From: Haloarculaceae archaeon
GTDB lineage: Archaea > Halobacteriota > Halobacteria > Halobacteriales > Haloarculaceae
NCBI GenBank assembly: GCA_028274885.1
Contig: JAQCMX010000099.1
Span: 1-12,856 of the forward strand
Direction of reading: 5' to 3'
Length of the DNA stretch: 12,856 nucleotides
Shown: piece by piece, positions 1 to 6,335 of the stretch
Layout: each line of letters starts with the position of its first letter
Position numbering within the stretch: position 1 is the stretch's first letter
Translations under genes and position numbers: made by a program
Notes under the pieces: generated by a model
The model's input: only the letters and a program-made list of their open reading frames with translations
Database searches by the model: none
Told to the model about the DNA's origin: nothing

Positions 1-1256
1 TCGTGAGCGATTACGACATGCCCGGCATGAACGGGCTGGAACTACTCGAAGCGGTTCGGGACCAGCACCCGGATATCCCATTTGTTCTTTTTACCGGGAA
101 GGGTAGCGAGGAAATCGCAAGCGAGGCGATCTCGAAAGGTGTCACCGACTACCTGCAGAAAGAGACTGGATCGAGTCAGTACTCTATTCTCGCAAACCGC
201 GTTGTCAATGCCGTCGAACAGTACACGGCGACCAAACAGCTCAAACGCTCCCAGGAGAAATTCAGCAAGCTCGTCACCAACTCGACGGACGTGCTCGCTA
301 TCGTCAACAGAAGTGGCGAGTTCGATTATATCTCACCGGCCTGCAAGGCGCGACTGGGGTACGAACAGAAGGAACTCGTCGGCGAGTGTGCCTTCGATTA
401 CATGCCGACCGAGGATCGCAAAGGGGCGATGGACGAGTTTTTCGAGGCGATCGAGAACCCCGACAAGGAGCCGACGATCGAGTTCCGGTTTCAGCATCCC
501 AACGGCAGCTACACGCCACTCGAAGCACGCGGCAAGAATATGTTCGACGACGCGTTTATCGACGGTTTCGTCGTGAACGCACGGGACATCACCGATCAGA
601 GGGCCCGCGAGCGCGAACTCAAACAACAAAACGAACAGCTCAAAGACATGCGTAATTTCCTCTCGCGGGACATCCAGGATCCGCTCACCGTGGCCTCCGA
701 GTCGCTGATGCTGTACCGCAACACCGACGAGCCCGAGTACCTCGAAAAGGTAAACAACTCCATCGAACGGATCCAGTCTATCACCGATCAGATTCGTATG
801 GTGGCGGGCGACGAGACGAGCATCGAGAATACCGAACAGATCGCTCTCAAGGGTCTCGTCCAGGAAGCCTGGGATCGGGTCCAAACGGACGCTGAAACAC
901 TCCAGATCGACAACTCGAAACAGTTCGAAGCGGATCCAAAGCGTCTTCAGCGCGCGTTCGAACTCCTGTTTCGAAATGCCGTCGAACACAATTCAGATGG
1001 GGTCGATATCCACGTCGGAACCACGGACTCGACTATCTACGTCGAAGATACGGGATCGGGGATTCCCAGGGACGATCGCGAGAAGGTCTTCGAAGCGGGG
1101 TACACGACAGTCCCGACAAACGCCGGTCTCGGCTTGAACGTCGTGAAACAGATAATTGTCGGTCACGGCTGGGAGATTGACGCCTCCGAAAGCGACACCG
1201 ACGGCGCCCGCTTCGATATCACTAACGTCACCTTTCACCCGTTGATCTGTGACTAG
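1..1256 (+). CDS. Receiver-PAS-histidine kinase-like protein, 5' truncated, phosphoacceptor His missing
   Basis: The 5' end is cut by the window edge. Reading begins inside a receiver domain, at the last codons before the phospho-Asp (D3 of the visible part, in SDYDMPGMNG), so about 55 residues are missing and the GTG at 3 is not a true start. The receiver keeps T31 and K53 (DYLQKE). A PAS domain covers about 82-200, followed by a short coiled linker (200-216). The dimerisation helix carries SRDIQDPL where active relatives have SHDLRNPL, so the His is Arg222 (CGG, 666-668). The ATP-binding domain looks intact: N box with N325, G1 box D349xGxG, G2 box GLGL at 375-378, though the first Gly of that box is Asn373. 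No membrane segment is seen, so it is probably cytosolic. Inference: an ATP-binding pseudokinase or phosphatase/scaffold, or a decaying gene. It ends 26 bp from the oppositely oriented kinase gene. Confidence 0.9.
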   Translation, partial: VSDYDMPGMNGLELLEAVRDQHPDIPFVLFTGKGSEEIASEAISKGVTDYLQKETGSSQYSILANRVVNAVEQYTATKQLKRSQEKFSKLVTNSTDVLAIVNRSGEFDYISPACKARLGYEQKELVGECAFDYMPTEDRKGAMDEFFEAIENPDKEPTIEFRFQHPNGSYTPLEARGKNMFDDAFIDGFVVNARDITDQRARERELKQQNEQLKDMRNFLSRDIQDPLTVASESLMLYRNTDEPEYLEKVNNSIERIQSITDQIRMVAGDETSIENTEQIALKGLVQEAWDRVQTDAETLQIDNSKQFEADPKRLQRAFELLFRNAVEHNSDGVDIHVGTTDSTIYVEDTGSGIPRDDREKVFEAGYTTVPTNAGLGLNVVKQIIVGHGWEIDASESDTDGARFDITNVTFHPLICD

Positions 1257-1282
1257 GCTCACCCGCTGATTGTACCGGGTAG

Positions 1283-3232
1283 CTACCCAGTCCGGACGTC
1301 GAACTCTGCACCACCGGTGTTGCTCTCTGTTGCCCTGATCGTCCAGCCGTGGTCCTCGGCGACCTGTGCGACGATGGACAGACCAAGGCCGGTGCCGTTT
1401 CTCGACCCCGTGTATCCGAACTCGAAGACCTCCTCTCGCCGTGTCTCCGGAATCCCGTCACCGTCGTCAGCGATATGGAACCCGTGCCCGTCTTCCAGTT
1501 TGCCGACGGTCACGGTCACGTTGTCCCCCGCGTGTTCGATAGCGTTGTGAAAGAGATTTTCCAGCAGTTGGTTGAGCCGACTCCGATCGGCACTGATCTG
1601 TCGGTCGATGTCTATCTCAAGCGTTGCGTCTGCGGTATCGACAGTCTGCCAGCAGTTCCGTGCTTCCGTTGCGATATCGACCGTCTCTGTCTCGATGTCA
1701 CGTTCCTGCTCACGCGCGACCGTCAGCAGGTCGTCGATCAGTTGCTCCATTCGCTCCGAAGCGCTCCGACACCGCTCGAAGTATTCCTCGTTCCCGGTCT
1801 CTGCTGCTAACTCGAGACTGCCGCTGATCACCTGTATTGGGTTCCGAAGGTCGTGACTCACCACCGAGATGAACTCGTCTAGCTTGTCGTTTTGCTCTTC
1901 GAGTTTCGCCTTTTTTGCTTCCAGGTCCCGGCGGTACGACAGCCGCTCGAGTTCATTTTTCATATGCTGTGCGAGGAGTTCCGCCATCTGTCCCTCCTTG
2001 TCCTCGAACGCGCCGGGCTGGGTACTGTACACCTGAAACACACGCTGGTCGTCGAGCGGGATGTGAATCAGCGAAGCGATCTCACAGTCGTCCGCTGATT
2101 CGAACTCGTTTATGACGAGCGGGTCGGTACTCCGGGGCGTGGCGATTTTCTCGAAACAATCGGATGCTTCTTCGACGATATCGATGTCCGATGCCCGCTG
2201 TACCTGGAGTTTCCCACCGTCCTGGAGCGCAATGCCGGCGTGGTCGAACGCGGGCATAGCGTTTGTCGCTTCGACTGTCGTTTCGTACAGTTCGTTCCGG
2301 CTCTCACACTCGGCCAGATCAGCGGCGACATCGTGCAGATTGGTTATCGCCTGCTTGCGTTCTTTCCGATCGGTTACGTCCTGACACTGCGAGAAGACAG
2401 CCACCACGCGACCCGCATCGTCGGTGACAACACGGTTGTGCCATTCACAGACGATCCGCTCGCCGTCCTTTCGGATGTTCTGAATCGTCGACCGGTATCC
2501 GCCCTCCGCGTCCAGTAGACTGGAGGCGAGATCATCCGGCCCGTCGTGGTCGGTGGTGGGCACGAGACGGTCCCACGACTCCCCGAGGAGTTCCTGCTCC
2601 GCGTACCCCAGAATCTCCTCCGCGGAGTCGTTGACTCTGACGGTCTCGAAGTTTTCGTCCCATTCAATGACGCCGAGCCGAGACTGTTCAAAAAAAAGCG
2701 ACAGTCGTTTTTGACTCCGCTCGACCTGCTGTTTCGATCGGTACTGTGCCACGGCGTTCGTGATACGGTTTGCGAGACTCTTGTAATGGTCAATTCCATG
2801 TCCCTTCTGGAGATAGTCGGTGACGCCCGTGGAGATTGCCTCGCTTGCGACCTCTTCGGACCCCCTCCCGGTCAGCAGTATGAACGGGAGCTCCTCGTCG
2901 GTTTCCCGTATCTGCTCGAGAAACTCTATCCCGTCTGTTGGCTCCATTCTGTAGTCCGAGACGATACAATCGATCGGTTCTCTTTCGATGATATCGAGTG
3001 CGTTACGAACAGTCGTGGCTGTGAGAATCTCCAGCCGGTCTTCCTGCCGCCCTATGTAGTCGGCGGTCAGCTCTACCAGATCCCGGTCGTCGTCCACCTG
3101 AAGAGTTCGAATCCTGTCTTTCGTCCCGGCCTCAGTACTGTTCGTTCCGGTGAGTTGTGATCCCTCTGTCTCCCCTTCTCCCCTCACCACTGTACTGGTG
3201 ACTTCCCCGTTGGATTCTTGTCCAGGGCCCAT
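1283..3232 (-). CDS. Hybrid sensor histidine kinase, receiver-PAS-GAF-HisKA-HATPase
   Basis: A 649-residue cytosolic kinase with no membrane helices. The first ~40 residues are polar and probably disordered. The receiver domain spans about 42-165 (acidic pocket D47-D49, phospho-Asp D93 in SDYRMEP, T121, K143). A PAS domain covers about 175-290 and a GAF-like domain about 295-430, followed by a coiled linker (430-453). HisKA has H460 in SHDLRNPI. The ATPase domain has N563 (N box), D589xGxG (G1) and GTGLGL at 613-618 (G2). All catalytic residues expected for autophosphorylation are present. The ATG at 3232 is supported by GAGGA at 3242-3246 (read on the minus strand), nine nt upstream, with a TATA element further out. 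PAS and GAF suggest sensing of a soluble ligand or redox/light cue, but the signal cannot be told. It is convergent with the degenerate kinase at 1-1256, a possible partner. Confidence 0.95.
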   Translation of the reverse strand: MGPGQESNGEVTSTVVRGEGETEGSQLTGTNSTEAGTKDRIRTLQVDDDRDLVELTADYIGRQEDRLEILTATTVRNALDIIEREPIDCIVSDYRMEPTDGIEFLEQIRETDEELPFILLTGRGSEEVASEAISTGVTDYLQKGHGIDHYKSLANRITNAVAQYRSKQQVERSQKRLSLFFEQSRLGVIEWDENFETVRVNDSAEEILGYAEQELLGESWDRLVPTTDHDGPDDLASSLLDAEGGYRSTIQNIRKDGERIVCEWHNRVVTDDAGRVVAVFSQCQDVTDRKERKQAITNLHDVAADLAECESRNELYETTVEATNAMPAFDHAGIALQDGGKLQVQRASDIDIVEEASDCFEKIATPRSTDPLVINEFESADDCEIASLIHIPLDDQRVFQVYSTQPGAFEDKEGQMAELLAQHMKNELERLSYRRDLEAKKAKLEEQNDKLDEFISVVSHDLRNPIQVISGSLELAAETGNEEYFERCRSASERMEQLIDDLLTVAREQERDIETETVDIATEARNCWQTVDTADATLEIDIDRQISADRSRLNQLLENLFHNAIEHAGDNVTVTVGKLEDGHGFHIADDGDGIPETRREEVFEFGYTGSRNGTGLGLSIVAQVAEDHGWTIRATESNTGGAEFDVRTG

Positions 3233-3241
3233 ACCTATACG

Positions 3242-3278
3242 TCCTCATTCGTCTTATTTATTTCACATAATATAAATT
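3242..3278 (-). promoter_or_regulatory. Promoter and ribosome binding site of the 1283-3232 kinase
   Basis: On the minus strand an AT-rich TATA element (TTTATATTAT, 3267-3276) lies about 40 nt upstream of the ATG at 3232, with a second AT-rich stretch (AAATAAATAA) at 3254-3263. Using the first, transcription would start near 3247, just upstream of GAGGA (3242-3246). This would be one of the few genes here with a leader and a Shine-Dalgarno site. No operator is evident. Confidence 0.55.
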
Positions 3279-3380
3279 CACCTGAAACGGTGGTTCACAG
3301 AGATAATTGGCCTTTCGCCGGCTCGAACTTCGTGTGAAAGGACCCGGCGTCATAGCGATTACTGCGGCATCCGTCTTTAG

Positions 3381-3569
3381 CTAAGCCACCCCTGCGGTTC
3401 TTGGCTGGATACCGGTAGCCAGTCGTTTCTGAAGCACAAGACGCTGCTGATAGATTTTTTGCCCATCTTCGGTCAGCCGATCCAACAGCGGTGGCGGTGA
3501 ATACCCGAGGAACTGACGGAGACGACCGAGGATGAGCTGGGCGTGTGACCGGGTGGCGAATATCGCGGA
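3381..3569 (-). pseudogene. Possible decayed gene fragment, about 62 codons without a start
   Basis: Minus-strand frame from a TGA (3570-3572) to a TAG (3381-3383) contains no ATG but reads like protein: segments such as RLRQFLGYSPPPLLDRLTED and GQKIYQQRLVLQKRL resemble the end of a winged-helix or transposase-like protein (LTxxGxxxY pattern). I do not recognise the family. Upstream frames are closed, so if real this is the 3' remnant of a broken gene. Its 5' edge falls inside the 33-bp intergenic repeat. Chance coding-like sequence in GC-rich DNA is the main alternative. Confidence 0.3.
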
Positions 3570-3588
3570 TCAGTTACAGCTAACAGTA
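3556..3588 (+). repeat. 33-bp intergenic repeat, copy 1
   Basis: The stretch matches 5124-5156 at 30 of 33 positions in the same orientation (shared core gatcagttacagc). The flanks are unrelated. Both copies lie between genes. Role unknown; a fragment of a mobile element or a conserved regulatory or RNA element are the candidates. Confidence 0.6.
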
Positions 3589-3768
3589 CGAGAATCGACT
3601 GCCGGCGTGATTGGACTGATCGGTAAAATGAGTTAGCCTGCAGGCGAACCCGGTTTCGATCGCCGTTGTGTGTGACCTCCCCCGAGATGTGCTGTCTCTA
3701 CCGCTCACACCAACCTGTCGCCAGGGTTGCGGGTCATACATGTCACGAGGCTGTCCGGATCGGTGCTC

Positions 3769-3848
3769 ATACTAACGGCTATAAGCCCATGAGCAATTTC
3801 GACCCCCGGTAGGATCGAATATGCTCACGAAGTTATAGCCGTCAGTAT
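3769..3848 (-). repeat. 80-nt long imperfect inverted repeat (hairpin) directly 3' of the phosphatidyltransferase gene
   Basis: Outer arms 3769-3784 and 3833-3848 are inverse complements at 15 of 16 positions. Inner arms 3790-3802 and 3815-3827 match at 11 of 13. Five unpaired bases separate the arm pairs and the loop is about 12 nt. The outer arm begins at the base next to the stop codon at 3849. In RNA of the minus strand the single outer mismatch becomes a G-U pair, so the full 16-bp stem forms in the phosphatidyltransferase transcript and not in the opposite one. It may be a 3' UTR stability or termination structure, or a small palindromic mobile element. No target duplication is seen. 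Confidence 0.7.
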
Positions 3849-4535
3849 TCAGTCCTCCCAGTAGAACCACGGCGCCAGGGTCAGATATGCAAGCGCGGCC
3901 CCGGCGAGGATCCGCGGAAACGCGCGCTGGAACGCAGTGGGGACTGTGATGGCACCCATCTGGACGACCCCCAGTATGAGCGCATCCCGTGCGGCGAGTT
4001 TGGGATAGGGAACCGGCGCGATCATCAAAACCGACAGCACCACCGTCCCGGCCAGAATTGGTTCGATGGCCGTCACCCCGGCCAGATACCCCGCGGCGAG
4101 TATCGACGATCCGAGCGTATTCTGGATACCCGGCCTATTTTGCCCCTCTTCTACGTATACGGTGTAGAGTGCTGTCCTGACTATCGAAAACACAACGAAC
4201 AGCGAGGCGACAGCGACGACGGCAATGTACTCGGGGGTGTTGGCGGAGAGTGGCCCCCACGCGTCCTGTCCCACCGCGACGACAAGCAGCGCCGGCGCAG
4301 TCCCAAAGGAAACGATGTCGGCTATCGAATCCAGGTACGGGCCGACATCGGTGCCACCGTGTTTGCGGGCGATGATCCCATCGAGGCCGTCCGCGACTGC
4401 CGCCAGCAAAATCAGTCGCGCCACGAGTTCCGTCTCACCCATCACCGCAGCGGTCATCGCAACCACCCCCAGTGCGGCGTTCAGCAACGTCATCACGTCA
4501 GCATACCCGAGACGATGACCGACCCGCAGTGACAT
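3849..4535 (-). CDS. pssA: CDP-alcohol phosphatidyltransferase, archaetidylserine synthase (PssA-like)
   Basis: An integral membrane enzyme of about 228 residues that would transfer a polar head group (most likely L-serine) to CDP-archaeol in ether phospholipid synthesis. The family signature is complete: counting from the ATG at 4535, D49xxDG(53)xxAR(57), then G65xxxD69xxxD73, the metal- and substrate-binding aspartates. Several hydrophobic helices flank it, from TLLNAALGVVAMTAAV onward. I chose the ATG at 4535 because the family usually starts with a short basic stretch before this helix, and GGGGGAT lies just upstream. A GTG at 4559 would add eight residues. The close spacing in the motif (seven rather than eight residues between AR and G) resembles archaeal PssA. 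Myo-inositol or glycerol phosphate as acceptor cannot be excluded. It is divergent from the cupin gene, and a strong hairpin starts right after its stop. Confidence 0.85.
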   Translation of the reverse strand: MSLRVGHRLGYADVMTLLNAALGVVAMTAAVMGETELVARLILLAAVADGLDGIIARKHGGTDVGPYLDSIADIVSFGTAPALLVVAVGQDAWGPLSANTPEYIAVVAVASLFVVFSIVRTALYTVYVEEGQNRPGIQNTLGSSILAAGYLAGVTAIEPILAGTVVLSVLMIAPVPYPKLAARDALILGVVQMGAITVPTAFQRAFPRILAGAALAYLTLAPWFYWED

Positions 4536-4754
4536 ATCCCCCACTTCGGGGGCGGGCACAAGAATGACGGGGATTCAGATCCAGAGTCACGGGTCGTCCA
4601 CCAGTTGTCCGTCTTTCCTGCCGATCAGACAAGAGCGGACACGTCGACGGCCGCCCTGACGACGAAACGCCTCCCGGTTCCGGCGCGACGGCACCGTCGA
4701 GATACCCGTTTCGAGCGCCGGAACGGCTAAGTTCGAACGCCTCGATCGATCGGT

Positions 4755-5072
4755 ATGGTCTTTGACCGCTACGAATACCCCGATCCGGAGCCAGGTGAAG
4801 TCACAGATACGGAACTGGTTGTCTCCGATGATGTCCTCGTCAAGGCTTTTGCCCTGGGCCCCGGAGCGGAGCTTTCGCCACACGAGCACGCGAGTTCGTC
4901 GAACGTCTTCCACGTCACAGAAGGGACAGTGACCGTCGTTCAGGACGGCGACAAAGAGGAGATAGCGGCTCCGGGTGTTGTGCTCCACGAACGGGGGCAA
5001 AGCCACGGCGCACGGAACGATACTGACGAGGTAGCCGTACTGACTGCGAGTCTCTGCCCGATGCCATCCTGA
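4755..5072 (+). CDS. Small single-domain cupin protein
   Basis: A 105-residue protein that is essentially one cupin_2 beta barrel. Motif 1 is PHEHASSSNVFHVTEG: H43 and H45 are the metal ligands, but the usual Glu/Gln ligand position seems to be Asn50. Motif 2 has H84 and N88 (RGQSHGARND). A reduced metal site or a sugar/small-molecule binding role is therefore possible. No signal peptide and no fused domain. The start ATG at 4755 sits about 28 nt after a weak TA-rich element (ggctaag, 4725-4731), so the transcript may be leaderless. The substrate cannot be deduced, and the flanking lipid-synthesis and membrane-hydrolase genes give no clear link. Confidence 0.85.
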   Translation: MVFDRYEYPDPEPGEVTDTELVVSDDVLVKAFALGPGAELSPHEHASSSNVFHVTEGTVTVVQDGDKEEIAAPGVVLHERGQSHGARNDTDEVAVLTASLCPMPS

Positions 5073-5123
5073 GAGCTTCCGAGGATCGGCACCGATTGAG
5101 GCCGAACAGCCCCGCAGCGAGCA

Positions 5124-5156
5124 GCGAATATCGTAGATCAGTTACAGCCAACAGTA
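5124..5156 (+). repeat. 33-bp intergenic repeat, copy 2
   Basis: It matches 3556-3588 at 30 of 33 positions, same strand. It lies 51 bp after the cupin stop, in the spacer before the convergent membrane hydrolase gene. The three differences are all transitions. A weak hairpin (5184-5192 with 5202-5210, eight of nine pairs) follows it and could serve the convergent gene ends. Confidence 0.6.
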
Positions 5157-5238
5157 TCACTCGGGCAGACAGTTGGTTTGAAGCCACGTCCCGCCCTGGA
5201 AGGGTCGTGGGCAATCCAGCGATGCCAGGTTGGGTTGG

Positions 5239-5880
5239 TCAGTCCTGTTCTCTCGGGAGTTCAAACGGCAGTTTGAATTTGACAGCGGTCACACCCACGC
5301 CAATCAGGAACACGACAAGTTCCCAGCCCGCCCCGAACAGCGGAAAGACGCGCTCTTCCTGGTCGGGCCCGGGATCGACACCTGTCGTGATCTCCACCTC
5401 GTCGGTTGTCCCGACCGATTCGGGGACTGGGATCGCGCCGTCTGTCCGGAAAAACGTCTGGACGAGTCCGCGCTGATCGGAGAGTTCTGCGGAGCCCCGG
5501 AGCGTGTAGAACTGGTCGTGGACCGGCCAGAGCAGATTCGCGACGCCGTCTGTCAGATCGAGAAGGACGTGTCCACACAGGTAGACGAGGATAGCCACCC
5601 ACGCGACTCTGACACCCCAGCTACCCCACCGCCGCTCGACCAGAGAGGTCTCTCGAACCCGGATGTCGACGTACAACAGCGCGGCTGCCCCGAGCGGGAT
5701 CCACACCGTGTGCAACACTGCACGGTGGCCGACCGACGAAACCAGCGCAATGAACGAGTCAAGATCGGGGAACACCGCCACCCCGAGGACAACGAGAAGG
5801 CTTCTTTTGTCGTACGCCTCGCCAAGGAGTGCCGCAGCGAGTAGTCCCGCAACCGCCAGGTGAACCAGTGACGAGGGCAT
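5239..5880 (-). CDS. Membrane-bound metal-dependent hydrolase, YdjM/DUF457 family
   Basis: A 213-residue membrane protein. The pattern is that of the YdjM (DUF457) family: H7 in SLVHLAVAGLLAAAL, the acidic pair in FPDLDSF (D39, D41), HRAVLHT (H52, R53, H57), and GHVLLDLTDG (H104, D108, D111) with LLWP after it. These His/Asp residues are the presumed metal ligands at the membrane face. Hydrophobic segments lie at about 5-22, 28-50, 55-72, 90-110 and 184-200. Between 120 and 182 is an acidic, Pro-rich loop, probably outside the membrane. The family has no settled substrate; lipid or phosphoester hydrolysis is only inferred. ATG at 5880; an ATAAT element at 5911-5915 lies about 33 nt upstream. 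It is divergent from the PRC-barrel gene. Confidence 0.8.
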   Translation of the reverse strand: MPSSLVHLAVAGLLAAALLGEAYDKRSLLVVLGVAVFPDLDSFIALVSSVGHRAVLHTVWIPLGAAALLYVDIRVRETSLVERRWGSWGVRVAWVAILVYLCGHVLLDLTDGVANLLWPVHDQFYTLRGSAELSDQRGLVQTFFRTDGAIPVPESVGTTDEVEITTGVDPGPDQEERVFPLFGAGWELVVFLIGVGVTAVKFKLPFELPREQD

Positions 5881-5999
5881 ACTACAAACACGGACGATGG
5901 GACAATGAGCATTATGCAGGCTGCAGATCAGTCGGTGTTCCCGTCGTCGTGATCCGTCTCGGCACTGTCGACCCGGTCGGGGAACGTAGAGCGCAAGAG

Positions 6000-6005
6000 T
6001 TTAAG
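6000..6005 (+). promoter_or_regulatory. TATA box of the PRC-barrel gene
   Basis: TTTAAG is centred 27-28 nt upstream of the ATG at 6030, the distance expected if transcription starts at that ATG (leaderless). This favours 6030 over the ATG at 6024 and over any longer upstream frame. Confidence 0.5.
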
Positions 6006-6029
6006 ACACCACCGCGCCAGTGCATGCAC

Positions 6030-6335
6030 ATGGACCGTGATTCTGTCCCACAGGAGATCACGACGCTCGTCGGTCGGGAAGTGTACAGTAAAAACGGCGT
6101 GTTCCTCGGAGAAGTTGAGGATATACGCCTCGACCTCGACGCACAGGAGGTGACAGGTCTGGCGCTGCACAACCTCAACACCGAACTGTTCGGTGCCGAG
6201 ACAGCCAATGCACGAGGGGTTATCGTCCCCTACCGGTGGGTACAGGCTGTCGGGGATGTTGTCATCGTCAACGACATCGTCGAGCGTATCCAGCAACAAA
6301 AGGAGACAGACGAGGAGACAGAAACGGCGGCTTAG
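6030..6335 (+). CDS. PRC-barrel domain protein
   Basis: A 101-residue acidic cytosolic protein made of one PRC barrel. The barrel starts at LVGREVYSKNGVFLGEVEDI (13-32), continues through VTGLAL, and closes with VIVPYRWVQAVGDVVIVNDI (64-83). An acidic Gln/Glu/Thr tail follows. PRC barrels are protein- or RNA-interaction modules. Two haloarchaeal members, CdpB1 and CdpB2 of Haloferax volcanii, take part in SepF/FtsZ-dependent division; whether this gene is their orthologue cannot be told here. The open frame extends far upstream but a TATA box at 6000-6005 excludes it; the start is the ATG at 6030 (or 6024). The stop TAG overlaps the stop TAA of the convergent DHH gene (6332-6335). Confidence 0.88.
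   Translation: MDRDSVPQEITTLVGREVYSKNGVFLGEVEDIRLDLDAQEVTGLALHNLNTELFGAETANARGVIVPYRWVQAVGDVVIVNDIVERIQQQKETDEETETAA

Larger units (their letters stand above)
3289..3768. other. Non-coding spacer between the kinase promoter and the hairpin
   Basis: I find no intact gene in this stretch. It holds the possible gene remnant at 3381-3569 (minus) and one copy of the 33-bp repeat at 3556-3588. A 54-codon minus-strand frame from an ATG at about 3741 ends inside the same repeat, but has no family resemblance that I can see. The rest shows nothing supportable. Confidence 0.5.

Noticed and set aside
333..989. 218-codon frame on the minus strand opposite the first kinase gene
   Set aside because: It is antisense to a gene with clear PAS and ATPase motifs, and the translation shows no family pattern; long antisense frames are common in GC-rich haloarchaeal genes.
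2546..3160. 204-codon plus-strand frame opposite the second kinase gene
   Set aside because: Antisense shadow of the receiver and PAS region; no motif and no promoter.
5829..6029. N-terminal extension of the PRC-barrel protein
   Set aside because: It overlaps the divergent hydrolase gene and contains the TATA box of the PRC gene; the domain starts after 6030.
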